Positions 7,993 to 17,205 of a stretch of DNA of 64,000 nt are shown in pieces. Location: assembly GCF_014203355.1 (NCBI RefSeq), contig NZ_JACHIR010000001.1, forward strand, positions 5,768,038 to 5,832,037, in the 5' to 3' direction. This DNA comes from Kutzneria kofuensis. Lineage in GTDB: Bacteria > Actinomycetota > Actinomycetes > Mycobacteriales > Pseudonocardiaceae. Position 1 is the stretch's first letter; each line of letters opens with the position of its first letter. Both the position numbers and the translations under genes were made by a program. The notes beneath the pieces were generated by a model, which saw only the letters and a list, made by a program, of their open reading frames with translations, was not told the DNA's origin and searched no databases.

Positions 7993-8955
7993 ATGACCCT
8001 GCGCCGCGTGCTCACGGCTGCCGTTGTCGTCGTCACATCACTGATCACACTGGGAGCCGGGGCCGCCGCGGCCGCACCCCCCTACTCCCGCTACGTCGCC
8101 CTCGGCGACTCCTACACCTCGGGCCCGTTCATCCCCTTCCTGCGTCTCGACCCGATCGGGTGCGTGCGCTCGACCAACAACTATCCGGCGCTGCTGGCCG
8201 CCACTCTCAACGTCAGCAGCTACACCGACGCCAGCTGCGGCGGCGCGGACACCACGAACATGACCAACCCGCAGAGCGTGCCGCTGTTCGGCACGAACCC
8301 GCCGCAGTTCAACGCGCTGCGCGCGGACACGGACCTGGTGACGGTCGGCATCGGCGGCAACGACGACGGTGTGTTCGGCAACGTCGTCGGCACCTGCCCG
8401 GGCCTGCGCGCGTCGGATCCGCACGGCGCGCCGTGCAAGGCACACTTCACTGTGAACGGCCAGGACACGCTGCTGGCCAGCATCGCCGCCACGCAGGGCA
8501 AGGTGACGGCGGTGGTGCAGGGCATCCACCAGCGGTCGCCGCAGGCGAAGGTGCTGGTCATCGGCTACCCGCGCATCGCACCGCCCACCGGCACGTGCCC
8601 TGACGTGCTGCCGTTCGCCGACGGCGACTACCCGTACCTCGACAGCATCGAACGTGCCCTCAACGCCGCGGTGGCCAACGCTGCCGGCGCCGCCGACGCG
8701 ACCTACGTCGACACGTACACGCCGTCGCTCGGGCACGACGCGTGCGCCGGCGACAACGCGTGGATCCAGGGGCAGGCGTTCAACATCCTCGGCGCCTACC
8801 CGTACCACCCGCGCAAGGCGGGCATGGTCGGCGAGGCGGCGATCATCGCCGGCGCCCTGGGTGTCAGCCGCCACGTGACGACTGTGACGCCGCAGGTGCC
8901 CACGGCGGGTGTGAGCACCCTCACTGCACTGGCCCACGCGCTGCTCAAGCGCTGA
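7993..8955 (+). CDS. Secreted SGNH/GDSL lipase-esterase
   Basis: A 320-residue exported hydrolase. The signal peptide ends in GAGAAAAA about residue 28. Block I is ALGDSYTSG with nucleophile Ser40, the oxyanion Gly/Asn block is VGIGGNDDG, and the C-terminal catalytic His is in GAYPYHPRKAG. The usual Asp three residues before that His is Tyr here, so a Ser-His dyad like that of some Streptomyces esterases is possible. Several cysteines suggest disulfides. It should cleave ester bonds in lipids or polymers outside the cell. ATG 7993 follows GGAGGAG at 7983-7989. Confidence 0.9.
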   Translation: MTLRRVLTAAVVVVTSLITLGAGAAAAAPPYSRYVALGDSYTSGPFIPFLRLDPIGCVRSTNNYPALLAATLNVSSYTDASCGGADTTNMTNPQSVPLFGTNPPQFNALRADTDLVTVGIGGNDDGVFGNVVGTCPGLRASDPHGAPCKAHFTVNGQDTLLASIAATQGKVTAVVQGIHQRSPQAKVLVIGYPRIAPPTGTCPDVLPFADGDYPYLDSIERALNAAVANAAGAADATYVDTYTPSLGHDACAGDNAWIQGQAFNILGAYPYHPRKAGMVGEAAIIAGALGVSRHVTTVTPQVPTAGVSTLTALAHALLKR

Positions 8956-9004
8956 TTCGGCACCTGGCTGTCGGCGGCCGGATCTCATGGACCCGCCAAC
9001 TAGA

Positions 9005-9112
9005 CTGCCGCCGACAGCGAGGTGTGCGCGAGGAACCCGGTGCGAGTCCGGGACGGTCCCGCCACTGTGACCGGGCACGCCCGGGAGTCAGGAACTCGGC
9101 CCCTCGTCCGCC
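9005..9112 (+). ncRNA. Cobalamin (B12) riboswitch
   Basis: The conserved core is clear: GGAA near 9032, GGTGCGAGTCC (9039-9049), the B12 box GCCACTG at 9061-9067 followed by TGACCGGG, and GAGTCAGGAACTCG near 9084-9097, the P3/L5-type elements of AdoCbl riboswitches. Downstream, CGGG...CCCG around 9117-9132 can pair next to the GAGGAAGGA ribosome site at 9132-9140, suggesting translational control. When adenosylcobalamin is abundant the cobalamin operon from 9152 onward should be shut off. The exact 5' boundary is approximate. Confidence 0.93.
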
Positions 9113-9151
9113 GACCCGGGCGTGGACACCCGAGGAAGGACCTTGTGGGGC

Positions 9152-11107
9152 ATGGCACCTCGCTTCCCGTTCTCCGCCGTCGTCGGGCACGACGACCTGC
9201 GGCTGGCGCTACTGCTCAACGCCGTGCACCCGGCCATCGGCGGGGTGCTCGTGCGCGGCGAGAAGGGCACGGCCAAGTCGACGATCGTGCGGGCGCTCGC
9301 CGCGCTGCTGCCGGATCTGGAGGTGGCTCCGGACTGCCGGTTCGCGTGCGACCCGGCGAACCCCGACCCGGAGTGCCCGGACGGCCCGCACGGCGCGGGC
9401 AGCGACCGCCGGCCGTCACGGCTGGTGGAGCTGCCGGTCGGAGCCACCGAGGACCGCCTCGTCGGCTCGCTGGACCTTGAACGAGCGTTGACGGAGGGCG
9501 TGCGGGCGTACCAGCCGGGTCTGCTGGCGGCGGCGCACCGCGGCGTCCTCTATGTCGACGAGGTCAACCTCCTGCACGACCACCTGGTCGACCTGCTGCT
9601 GGACGCCGCCGCGATGGGGCGTGCGCATGTGGAGCGCGAGGGCGTGTCGGTGTCGCACGCGGCGTCGTTCCTGCTCGTCGGCACGATGAACCCGGAGGAG
9701 GGCGAGCTGCGCCCGCAGCTGCTGGACCGCTTCGGCCTCACGGTGCAGGTGGTGGCCTCCCGCGACGTGTCGACCCGCACCGAGGTGGTCCGCCGCCGGC
9801 TCGCGTACGAGGCGGACCCGGCCGGCTTCGCCGCGGACTGGGCGGAGGCGGACGCGGAGCTCGCTGCACGCATCGTGAAGGCGCGGGCGGAGCTGCCGAA
9901 CGCGGTGCTGCCGGACACGGAGCTGCGTCGGATCGCCGCCGTCTGTGCGGCGTTCGAGGTGGACGGCATGCGGGCCGACCTCGTGGTCGCACGGACGGCG
10001 ATTGCCCACTGCGTGTGGCGCGGCGCGAACACCGTGACGGAAGAGGACGTGGAAGCGGCGGTCCGGCTGGCGCTGCCGCACCGCCGTCGGCGCGACCCGT
10101 TCGACGAGCCCGGCGTGGACGAGCAGCAGCTGCAGGAGGCCATGCAGCAAGCGGCCGCGGAGCTGGAGCCCGACAACGACCCCGACGACGATCCGGACGG
10201 CGGCGAGTCCCCGCCGGAATCGCAGGCGCCGCAACAACAGCAACAGCAGCAGCAGCAGGGGGAGGGCAAAGCCCCGAAGGAGCAGGCTCCGGCCGCGCCC
10301 TCACCGGCGTTCAAGGCCCGTCTGCTGCAGGTTCCCGGCGTGGGCGAAGGCGCTCCCGGCCGCCGATCCCGTGCCCGGGCGGCAAGCGGCCGCACGGTTC
10401 GTTCGTCCACAGTGGACGGCCACGGTCTTCACCTCGTCGGTACGGTGACCGCCGCGGCCCCGCATCAGCGGGCACGTGGCCGTGACGGCGCTGGCCTCAG
10501 GCTCAAGGGCGAGGATCTGCGACTGGCCGTCCGTGAGGGCAAGGAGGGCAACCTTGTCCTGTTTGCCGTCGACGCCTCCGGCTCGATGGCCGCACGGCAG
10601 CGCATGTCGGCCGTCAGCGGCGCGGTGCTGTCCCTTCTCCGCGACGCCTACCAGCGCCGGGACAAGGTCGGCGTCGTGACGTTCCGCGGCGCCGACGCCC
10701 AGGTGGCGCTGCCGCCGACGTCGTCCGTCGACGCCGCCGTGGCGCGACTGCGCCAGTTGAAGACCGGCGGCCGCACGCCATTGGCGGACGGTTTGCTCAA
10801 GGCCCACAAGGTGTTGACGATCGAGCGCCTGCGGGATCCGCGAAGGCGACCGCTGCTGGTGGTCGTCACGGACGGGCGGGCGACGTCCGCGCGCCCCGGC
10901 CACGACCCCGTGCAGGATTCACTCAAGGCGGCGGCGATGCTGGCGGCGGACGGCGTCGCGGCGGTGGTGGTGGACTGCGAGCACGGGCCCGTCCGGCTCG
11001 GCCTCGCGGAGCGGCTGGCGACCGCGCTGGACGGTGTCTGCCTGCGGTTGGAGCAGTTGTCGGCCGAGCAGATGGCCGGCGTGGTGCGAGCGACGAGGGC
11101 GGCCTGA
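9152..11107 (+). CDS. Putative cobaltochelatase subunit, ChlI-ChlD fusion
   Basis: A 651-residue fusion. Residues 1-330 are an AAA+ ATPase of the magnesium-chelatase I type (Walker [30 protein letters not shown]). An acidic, Pro/Gln-rich linker follows (about 335-400, with a run of nine glutamines broken once or twice). The C-terminal von Willebrand A domain has the MIDAS motif DASGSM and a later TDGRAT. These proteins are thought to power cobalt insertion together with CobN; no cobN is in this window. ATG 9152 follows GAGGAAGGA. It is the first gene of the riboswitch-controlled operon. Confidence 0.88.
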   Translation: MAPRFPFSAVVGHDDLRLALLLNAVHPAIGGVLVRGEKGTAKSTIVRALAALLPDLEVAPDCRFACDPANPDPECPDGPHGAGSDRRPSRLVELPVGATEDRLVGSLDLERALTEGVRAYQPGLLAAAHRGVLYVDEVNLLHDHLVDLLLDAAAMGRAHVEREGVSVSHAASFLLVGTMNPEEGELRPQLLDRFGLTVQVVASRDVSTRTEVVRRRLAYEADPAGFAADWAEADAELAARIVKARAELPNAVLPDTELRRIAAVCAAFEVDGMRADLVVARTAIAHCVWRGANTVTEEDVEAAVRLALPHRRRRDPFDEPGVDEQQLQEAMQQAAAELEPDNDPDDDPDGGESPPESQAPQQQQQQQQQGEGKAPKEQAPAAPSPAFKARLLQVPGVGEGAPGRRSRARAASGRTVRSSTVDGHGLHLVGTVTAAAPHQRARGRDGAGLRLKGEDLRLAVREGKEGNLVLFAVDASGSMAARQRMSAVSGAVLSLLRDAYQRRDKVGVVTFRGADAQVALPPTSSVDAAVARLRQLKTGGRTPLADGLLKAHKVLTIERLRDPRRRPLLVVVTDGRATSARPGHDPVQDSLKAAAMLAADGVAAVVVDCEHGPVRLGLAERLATALDGVCLRLEQLSAEQMAGVVRATRAA

Positions 11108-11108
11108 G

Positions 11109-11723
11109 ATGCCACAGGGAAAGCCGGCGGTCGTCCCCGACGACGGCATGACCACCAAGCAGCGCCGCAACCGGCCGCTGCTGGTGGTGCACACCGGGGT
11201 GATGAAGGGCAAGTCCACCGCCGCCTTCGGACTGGCGCTGCGGGGCTGGAACCAAGGCTGGTCCATCGGCGTATTCCAGTTCGTGAAATCGGCGAAGTGG
11301 AAGGTCGGCGAGGAGGCCGCGTTCCGGGCGCTGGGCGAGGTGCACGAGCGGACCGGCCAGGGCGGGCCCGTGCAGTGGCACAAGATGGGCGAGGGCTGGT
11401 CGTGGACCCGCAAGCCGGGGACCGACTCCGACCACGCCGCCGCCGCGCTGGAGGGCTGGCGGGAGATCGCGCGCCGGATCCGGGCCGAGGAGCATGGCCT
11501 GTACGTGCTCGACGAGTTCACGTATCCGCTGAAGTGGGGCTGGGTGGACGTCGACGAGGTGGTGGCCACGCTGCGCGACCGGCCCGGCTTCCAGCACGTC
11601 GTGATCACCGGTAGGGACGCGCCGCCGGCCCTGGTCGAGGCCGCCGACCTCGTGGTGGAGATGACCAAGGTCAAGCACCCGATGGACGCCGGTCAGAAGG
11701 GCCAGCGGGGGATCGAGTGGTAG
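11109..11723 (+). CDS. cobO: Cob(I)yrinic acid a,c-diamide adenosyltransferase
   Basis: A 204-residue CobO/CobA-type ATP:corrinoid adenosyltransferase, which attaches the 5'-deoxyadenosyl group to Co(I). The P-loop GVMKGKST is at residues 30-37. KGWNQGW-like (RGWNQGWSIGVFQFVK), VLDEFTYPLKWGW and VITGRDAP are family blocks. It starts two bases after the chelatase stop. The ribosome site is weak, so translational coupling is likely; an internal ATG at 11148 is an alternative start. It ends inside cobB with a 7-base overlap. Confidence 0.93.
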   Translation: MPQGKPAVVPDDGMTTKQRRNRPLLVVHTGVMKGKSTAAFGLALRGWNQGWSIGVFQFVKSAKWKVGEEAAFRALGEVHERTGQGGPVQWHKMGEGWSWTRKPGTDSDHAAAALEGWREIARRIRAEEHGLYVLDEFTYPLKWGWVDVDEVVATLRDRPGFQHVVITGRDAPPALVEAADLVVEMTKVKHPMDAGQKGQRGIEW

Positions 11724-13048
11724 CCAGGCTGGTGATCGCCGCGCCGGCCTCGGGCAGCGGCAAGACCACCGTGGCCACCGGGCTGATGGCCGCCCTGCGC
11801 CGGCGGGGCGGCAAGGTCGCGCCGTTCAAGGTCGGCCCGGACTACATCGACCCCGGCTACCACGCGCTGGCCACCGGCCGGCCGGGCCGCAACCTCGACC
11901 CGGTGCTGGTCGGCGAGGAGCGGATCGCGCCGCTGTTCCGGCACGGCTCGCTGGGCGCGGACATCGCCGTGATCGAGGGCGTGATGGGCCTGTTCGACGG
12001 CCGCATCGGAACCGACGGATTCGGCTCGACCGCCCACGTGGCAAGTCTGCTGGACGCGCCGGTGGTGCTGGTGGTCGACGGCCGGGGGCAGGGCCGCAGC
12101 CTTGCCGCACTTCTGCACGGATTCCGCGGCTACGACGCCAAGATCCGGCTGGCCGGGGTCGTCCTGAACCAGGTCGGCTCCGAGCGGCACGAAGAGGTGC
12201 TGACCGACGCGTGCGGCGAGATCGGGCTGGACGTGCTGGGAGTGGTCCGGCGCGGAACCGGACTCGAGGTCCCGTCGCGGCACCTCGGTCTCGTCACGGC
12301 GGCGGAGCACGGATCCGTTGCCGTGCAGGCGGTCGAGGTGATGGCGGACGCCATCACGGCCGGCGTGGACCTGGACGCGGTCAATGTCCTGGCGGCCACA
12401 GCGCCGGAACTGACTGCGGAGCCGTGGCGGCCGGACGTCGAACCGGTGCGCGACAAGCCGGTGGTGGCGGTTGCCGGGGGATCGGCCTTCACGTTCGGTT
12501 ACGCCGAACACGTGGAGCTGCTCAAGGCCGCCGGCGCCGAGGTAGCCGTGGTGGATCCGTTGCGGGACAAGCAACTCCCCGACAACACCGCCGGGCTGGT
12601 GCTGCCGGGCGGCTTCCCCGAGCAGCACGCCGCCGAGCTGTCGGCCAACGACTCCCTGCGCCGGGAGGTCGCGGAGCTGGCCCGGTCCGGCGCCCCCGTG
12701 CACGCCGAGTGCGGCGGCCTGCTCTACCTCGTGGACGAATTGGACGGCCTGCCGATGTGCGGCGTGCTCAAGGCCGTGGCGACGATGACTTCACGACTGA
12801 CCCTCGGCTATCGCGACGCTCTAGCCCCGGTCGAGTCAACATTGCACTCGATCGGGGACCGGGTGACGGGGCACGAGTTCCACCGCACCGCCGTCACGCC
12901 CCGGCACGGCGATCAGCCGGCGTGGCGCTGGCGCGGCGCCGAGCCCGAGGGCTTCGTGCACGGCGGCGTGCACGCGTCCTACCTGCACACACATCCGGCC
13001 GGCGCCCCGCTCGCCATCCGGCGGTTCGTCGAAAGGTGCGTCAAGTGA
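11717..13048 (+). CDS. cobB: Cobyrinate/hydrogenobyrinate a,c-diamide synthase
   Basis: A 443-residue glutamine-dependent amidotransferase that amidates the a and c carboxylates of the corrin ring using ATP. Residues 1-200 hold the dethiobiotin-synthetase-like ATP fold with APASGSGKTT (P-loop) and VGPDYIDPGYH. The C-terminal class I glutaminase domain has its nucleophile Cys332 in HAECGGLLYL and the His-containing end GGVHASYLHTHPAG. Start GTG 11717 overlaps cobO by seven bases and is preceded by GGGGGA. The next start (cobI) overlaps the stop as GTGA. Confidence 0.93.
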   Translation: MVARLVIAAPASGSGKTTVATGLMAALRRRGGKVAPFKVGPDYIDPGYHALATGRPGRNLDPVLVGEERIAPLFRHGSLGADIAVIEGVMGLFDGRIGTDGFGSTAHVASLLDAPVVLVVDGRGQGRSLAALLHGFRGYDAKIRLAGVVLNQVGSERHEEVLTDACGEIGLDVLGVVRRGTGLEVPSRHLGLVTAAEHGSVAVQAVEVMADAITAGVDLDAVNVLAATAPELTAEPWRPDVEPVRDKPVVAVAGGSAFTFGYAEHVELLKAAGAEVAVVDPLRDKQLPDNTAGLVLPGGFPEQHAAELSANDSLRREVAELARSGAPVHAECGGLLYLVDELDGLPMCGVLKAVATMTSRLTLGYRDALAPVESTLHSIGDRVTGHEFHRTAVTPRHGDQPAWRWRGAEPEGFVHGGVHASYLHTHPAGAPLAIRRFVERCVK

Positions 13049-13782
13049 GACTGGTCGGACTCGGCGTCGGTCCGGGTGACCCGGAGCTGCTGACCCTCGC
13101 CGGCCTGCGTGAGCTGACCGGCGCGGACCGGGTGTTCGTGCCGGTGATGTCGCCGGACGAGGAGGGCCGGTCCGAGGCGGTGGTCCGCGCGCACCTGCCG
13201 GCCGACGCCCCGATCGAGCGACTGGTGTTCGCCCTCAACGACGACGTGCGCGGTTCACAACAACGTCGTAACGAACTGTGGGACGCCGCCGGCCGCCGAG
13301 TGGCCGAACACCTGCGTGAACACGGCGGCAGCGCCGTGTTCGCGACCATCGGCGACCCGATGATCTACTCCACCTTCACCTATCTCGCGGCCACCGTTCG
13401 GCGGTTGCTGCCCGAGGTGGAAGTGGTGCTCAGTCCCGGAATCACGGCGATGCAGGCGGCCGCCAGCGCCGCCGGACTCCATCTGGTGGAAGGCGCCGAG
13501 TCGCTCACCCTGGTGCCCGTGACCCGAGAGGTGACCGGGCTGCGGGCCGCCTTGCGGGGTGGCGGTACCGTCGTCGCCTACAAGGGCGGCCGACGACTCG
13601 ACGAGCTGCGCGCCGAGATCGAGGCCGCCGGGGCGCTGGACCGCTCGGTGTACGCCGAGCATCTCGGCACGCAACGGGCTCGGGTGCTCCCCTTGTCCGA
13701 TGTGGACGGGTCGGTTGCTGCGCCGTACTTGTCCACCGTCGTGATACTTCCGCCCCGAGGCGGGAGAGGAGAGCAACTGTGA
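13045..13782 (+). CDS. cobI: Precorrin-2 C20-methyltransferase
   Basis: A 245-residue tetrapyrrole methylase that uses S-adenosylmethionine. The N-terminal SAM loop is LGVGPGDPELLTLAG and the second block is ATIGDPMIYSTFTYL, which with SPGITAMQAAASAAG fits CobI/CbiL. It makes precorrin-3A from precorrin-2, the step after the CysG/CobA fusion encoded at 18839. It is coupled on both sides by four-base GTGA overlaps, with cobB upstream and cobM downstream. Confidence 0.9.
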   Translation: MRLVGLGVGPGDPELLTLAGLRELTGADRVFVPVMSPDEEGRSEAVVRAHLPADAPIERLVFALNDDVRGSQQRRNELWDAAGRRVAEHLREHGGSAVFATIGDPMIYSTFTYLAATVRRLLPEVEVVLSPGITAMQAAASAAGLHLVEGAESLTLVPVTREVTGLRAALRGGGTVVAYKGGRRLDELRAEIEAAGALDRSVYAEHLGTQRARVLPLSDVDGSVAAPYLSTVVILPPRGGRGEQL

Positions 13783-14918
13783 AGTCGGGGTTGGTGTCCT
13801 TCGTCGGCGCGGGTCCGGGCGCCGCCGACCTGATCACGCTGCGCGGCGCCCGCCGGCTAGCCGAAGCGGACGTGGTCGTCTGGGCTCCCAGCCTGGTGGA
13901 CGCCGAGTGCATCCGTGAGCACGTGCGCGATGACGCCGAGCTGGTCGACCTGTCCCGGGTCGGCGCGGACGACATCGTGGAGCTGTTCCGCCGGGCCGCG
14001 CGGGACAGGCTGAAGGTGGTCCGGATGATCACCGGCGACCCGGTGCTGTGGGGCGCGGTGCGTGAGCAGGTGGACGCCTGCCGCCGGATCGGCGTGGAGA
14101 CGGAGATCGTGCCGGGCGTGTCGCCGGTGTCGGCGGCGGTGTCCGCGGTCGGCCGCGACCTGACCGATGCCGACCAGTCGCTGATCCTGACCCGGGTGGA
14201 CGCCACCGCGCTGCCCGACGCCACCCAGATCCGCCAGTTCGCCGGGCACGGTGCGACGATGGGCGTGTTCGTGGCGGCGGCCCGCACCGGTCAGCTGGTC
14301 GAGGAGCTGACCGAGGGCGGCTACCCCGAGGACACGCCGGTTGTCGTGGCGTACAAGACGACCTGGCCGGACGAGCTGCTGCTGACCACCACGCTCGGCG
14401 AGCTGGAGGCGACCGTCAAGCAGCGCAAGCTGTGGCGGCACACGCTGTTCCTGGTGGGCAAGGCGATGGCGCCGGGCGCCAAGGCCCGCTACCGCCGCGC
14501 CGAGACCGCCGAGCCGGCCGAGGAGACCGTGGAGTCGACCGGCGAGCGCACCGCGCGCCGCACGTCGTGGTCGGCGCGGGCGGGCCGGACCAACCGGATC
14601 GCCGCCGCGCGTAGCGACGTGCCGGCGCAGGCCTCCGGCGAGACCTCGCAGGCGGCCTGGCGGGCCGTGCACAGCTGGCAGGCCGACGCCCGGGCGAAGA
14701 CGCCGGCGCCGAAGACCGCCGCGAAGCCGGACGCCGGCCAGACCACGCTGGACATGCCGGCGGAGGAGCCACAGAAGGTGACCGTGTCCCCGGCGAAGAT
14801 CGCGCAGGCACCGCGGACCACGGCGCGGGCAGACAAGACCGGGGCCGCCAAGCCGGCGGCCAAGCAGTCGGCGAAGGCACGGACCACGCAGGCGAAGAGG
14901 ACACGCAAGAGCGGGTGA
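13779..14918 (+). CDS. cobM: Precorrin-4 C11-methyltransferase with long basic tail
   Basis: Residues 1-250 are a complete CobM-type tetrapyrrole methylase (FVGAGPGAADLITLRGARRL, MITGDPVLWGAVREQ, VPGVSPVSAAVSAVGRDLT). CobM proteins usually end there, near 250-260 residues. Here about 125 more residues follow, rich in Ala, Lys, Thr and Pro (PAKIAQAPRTTARADKTG, ending KRTRKSG), with no recognisable fold. The tail looks like a disordered, strongly basic extension. The frame is uninterrupted and codon use stays GC-rich, so a sequencing slip is unlikely. Start overlaps cobI as GTGA. Confidence 0.9.
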   Translation: MKSGLVSFVGAGPGAADLITLRGARRLAEADVVVWAPSLVDAECIREHVRDDAELVDLSRVGADDIVELFRRAARDRLKVVRMITGDPVLWGAVREQVDACRRIGVETEIVPGVSPVSAAVSAVGRDLTDADQSLILTRVDATALPDATQIRQFAGHGATMGVFVAAARTGQLVEELTEGGYPEDTPVVVAYKTTWPDELLLTTTLGELEATVKQRKLWRHTLFLVGKAMAPGAKARYRRAETAEPAEETVESTGERTARRTSWSARAGRTNRIAAARSDVPAQASGETSQAAWRAVHSWQADARAKTPAPKTAAKPDAGQTTLDMPAEEPQKVTVSPAKIAQAPRTTARADKTGAAKPAAKQSAKARTTQAKRTRKSG

Positions 14919-14922
14919 GCTG

Positions 14923-16119
14923 ATGACGATCACCGTGATCGGGGTGGACGGGGCCGCGCTGCCGCCCGGCGGCGACGCGCTGATGGACAAGGCGACCCTG
15001 GTCGTCGGCGGTCGTCGGCACCTGGAGCTGCACGTCCGCAACGGCGCCACCACCATCGAGCTGGGGGCGCTGGACAAGGCGCTGGAGGCGCTGGCCGCGC
15101 ACACCGCCGAGCACGGCCCGGCGGTGGTGCTCGCCTCCGGCGACCCCGGCTACTTCGGGGTGCTCAGGGCGTTGCGGGACAAGGGAATCCGGCCGCAGGT
15201 GGTGCCGGCCCCGTCCAGCGTGCAGCGGCTGGCGGCGCTGGTCGGCCGGCCGTGGGACGACGTCACGGTGGTCAGCGCGCACGGGCGGGGCCTGCGGCAG
15301 GCGCTGAACGTCTGCCGGGCCCGGCCGGCGGTCGCGGTGCTCACCGCGCCCGGCGCGGGGCCGGCGGAGCTGGGCGCCGGGCTGACCGGCTGGCGCCGGA
15401 CCCTGGTCGTGGCCGAGGACATCGGCGGCGACGAGATCGTGTCCACTATGGACGCTGCCGACGCGGCCAGGCGGCCCTGGCGGGAGCCGAACGTCGTGCT
15501 GTGCCTGGCCGATCCGGACGCGGTCGCCCCGCGCGGCTGGCTGGCCGGCGGGGAGCCGCTGCCCGGCACGGCCGGCTGGGCGCTGCCCGAGGACGAGTTC
15601 GCGCACCGCGACGGCATGGTGACCAAGGCCGAGGTCCGGGCGGTGGCGCTGGCCCGGCTCGCGCCCGCGCCGGGCACGCTGATCTGGGACGTGGGCGCGG
15701 GATCCGGCTCCGTCGCGGTGGAATGCGCCCGGTTCGGCGCGGCGGTGGTCGCGGTGGAACGGGATCCGGTGCAGTGCGTGCGGATCATCGCCAACGTCAC
15801 CACGCACGGCGTGGACGTGCGGGTGGTGGAGGCGGAGTTCCTGGCCGCGGTGCACGGCATGCCGGAGCCGGACGCGATCTTCGTCGGCGGCGGCGGGACC
15901 AAGGTGGTGCGGGCGGCGGCCAGCGTCGGCGCGCCGCGGATCGTGGTGTCGCTGGCGGCGGTGGACCGGGTCGCGCCGGCACGGGATGCGTTGCGGGAGA
16001 GCGGTTACCGGGTCGAGGGCGTGCAGCTGTCGGCCTCCCGGCTGGCCGACCTGCCGGACGGGTCGAGCCGGTTGTCGGCGGTCAACCCGGTGACGGTGTT
16101 GTGGGGGGTGCGGTCGTGA
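14923..16119 (+). CDS. cobL: Precorrin-6Y C5,15-methyltransferase (decarboxylating)
   Basis: A 398-residue two-domain enzyme: CbiE-like methylase (residues about 1-200, LASGDPGYFGVLRALRD) and CbiT-like Rossmann methylase (about 205-398, GMVTKAEVRAVALARLAP then IWDVGAGSGSVAVECAR). It adds methyl groups at C5 and C15 and removes the C12 acetate carboxyl during corrin formation. ATG 14923 lies four bases after the cobM stop. The downstream cbiG start overlaps its stop as GTGA. Confidence 0.93.
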   Translation: MTITVIGVDGAALPPGGDALMDKATLVVGGRRHLELHVRNGATTIELGALDKALEALAAHTAEHGPAVVLASGDPGYFGVLRALRDKGIRPQVVPAPSSVQRLAALVGRPWDDVTVVSAHGRGLRQALNVCRARPAVAVLTAPGAGPAELGAGLTGWRRTLVVAEDIGGDEIVSTMDAADAARRPWREPNVVLCLADPDAVAPRGWLAGGEPLPGTAGWALPEDEFAHRDGMVTKAEVRAVALARLAPAPGTLIWDVGAGSGSVAVECARFGAAVVAVERDPVQCVRIIANVTTHGVDVRVVEAEFLAAVHGMPEPDAIFVGGGGTKVVRAAASVGAPRIVVSLAAVDRVAPARDALRESGYRVEGVQLSASRLADLPDGSSRLSAVNPVTVLWGVRS

Positions 16120-17132
16120 TCGGCCTGTTCGCCATCGACGCGGAGCAGCGCAAGACCGCCGTCGAGCTGTCGACGCTGCTGGGCCGGGACACCGTGGTCG
16201 CGGACGGCGCGGTGCACCAGGCCGTGCACCGGATGTGGGCCCGGATGGGCGCGGCCGTGCTGCTGATGCCGACCGGCGCCGCGGTGCGGACCATCGCGCC
16301 GATGCTGGTGCAGGACGAGTCCTCGCCGGCGGTCGTGTGCGTCACCGAGGGCTTCGTGGTGGTGCTGGCCGGCGGCAGCTCCGGCGGGGCCAACGCGCTC
16401 GCCGACCGGATCGCCGAGGTGCTCGGGCTGACCATGGTGCAGTCCACCGGCAGCGACAACACCGGCGACACCGTGCTGGAGCAGCTGGTCGACCAGCTCG
16501 ACGCCACTGTGGACGGTGACATCCAGGAGTGCGCGGCGGCGATGCTCGACGGCGAGCCGATCCGGCTGCTCAACCCGATGGGCTTCGAACTGCCGCCGAT
16601 GCCCGACAACGTCGGCCAGAACAACGGCGCCCGCTGGACGATCGTGATCGACGACCGGCTCGCCGAGCCGGTGGCCGACGGCGAGCTGCTGCGCATCGTG
16701 CCGCGCACGCTGGTGGTCGGCCTCGGCGCGTCCAAGGGCGTGTCCGGTGACGAGGTCACCTCCGTGCTGTCCATGCTGGAGTGGGACTTCGGGCTGGACC
16801 TCCGTGCGGTGCGGGCGTTCGCCAGCATCGACCTGAAGGCCCGCGAGGAAGGCGTGCTGCAGGCCTTGGAGGACTGGAACTTCTGGCACGGGCAGGGCAG
16901 CGTCGGCGAGGATCCGCCGCAGCTGCTGACCTATCCGGCCGACACGCTGTCCACTGTGGACGTTCCGAATCCGAGTCCGGTGGTGCAGCGCGAAACCGGC
17001 ACGCCGAGCGTGGCCGAGGCGGCGGCGCTGTACGCGGCGGCGGAGATGGCGCAGGGGCGGGCCGTGGAACTGGTGGTGCCGAAGGCCAAGGGCGCCAATG
17101 TGACGGTGGCGGCGGCGCGCATCAGGCCGTAG
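16116..17132 (+). CDS. cbiG: CbiG-type cobalamin biosynthesis protein (precorrin-5A hydrolase)
   Basis: A 338-residue CbiG homologue that opens the delta-lactone of (cobalt-)precorrin-5A and releases acetaldehyde. Seen are the N-terminal block MPTGAAVRTIAPML, the central GGSSGGANALADRIAEVLG, and the C-terminal CbiG domain GLGASKGVSGDEV (about residues 205-330). CbiG is classed with the anaerobic route, whereas the neighbouring genes carry aerobic-route names; such mixed sets are usual in actinobacteria. No cobG is seen. In many genomes cbiG is followed by, or fused to, cobJ; here cobJ is missing from this position. Confidence 0.87.
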   Translation: MIGLFAIDAEQRKTAVELSTLLGRDTVVADGAVHQAVHRMWARMGAAVLLMPTGAAVRTIAPMLVQDESSPAVVCVTEGFVVVLAGGSSGGANALADRIAEVLGLTMVQSTGSDNTGDTVLEQLVDQLDATVDGDIQECAAAMLDGEPIRLLNPMGFELPPMPDNVGQNNGARWTIVIDDRLAEPVADGELLRIVPRTLVVGLGASKGVSGDEVTSVLSMLEWDFGLDLRAVRAFASIDLKAREEGVLQALEDWNFWHGQGSVGEDPPQLLTYPADTLSTVDVPNPSPVVQRETGTPSVAEAAALYAAAEMAQGRAVELVVPKAKGANVTVAAARIRP

Positions 17133-17205
17133 TGTGTCGCACGGCCGGGTGAACCGTCGGCCAGCCTGTGCCCGTACGTGCCCCTCGGCGAGTAGAACCG
17201 AGGGT

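Noticed and set aside
10215-10258. CAG/CAA triplet run in the chelatase gene as a possible mobile or CRISPR-like repeat
   Set aside because: It is an in-frame glutamine-rich linker between the AAA+ and VWA domains, common in this protein family.
17134-17205. N-terminal extension of the BON-like protein
   Set aside because: The added residues are Arg/Ala/Cys-rich without a ribosome site, and would precede the membrane helix with no family support; GTG 17206 has a -10-like box at the right distance.
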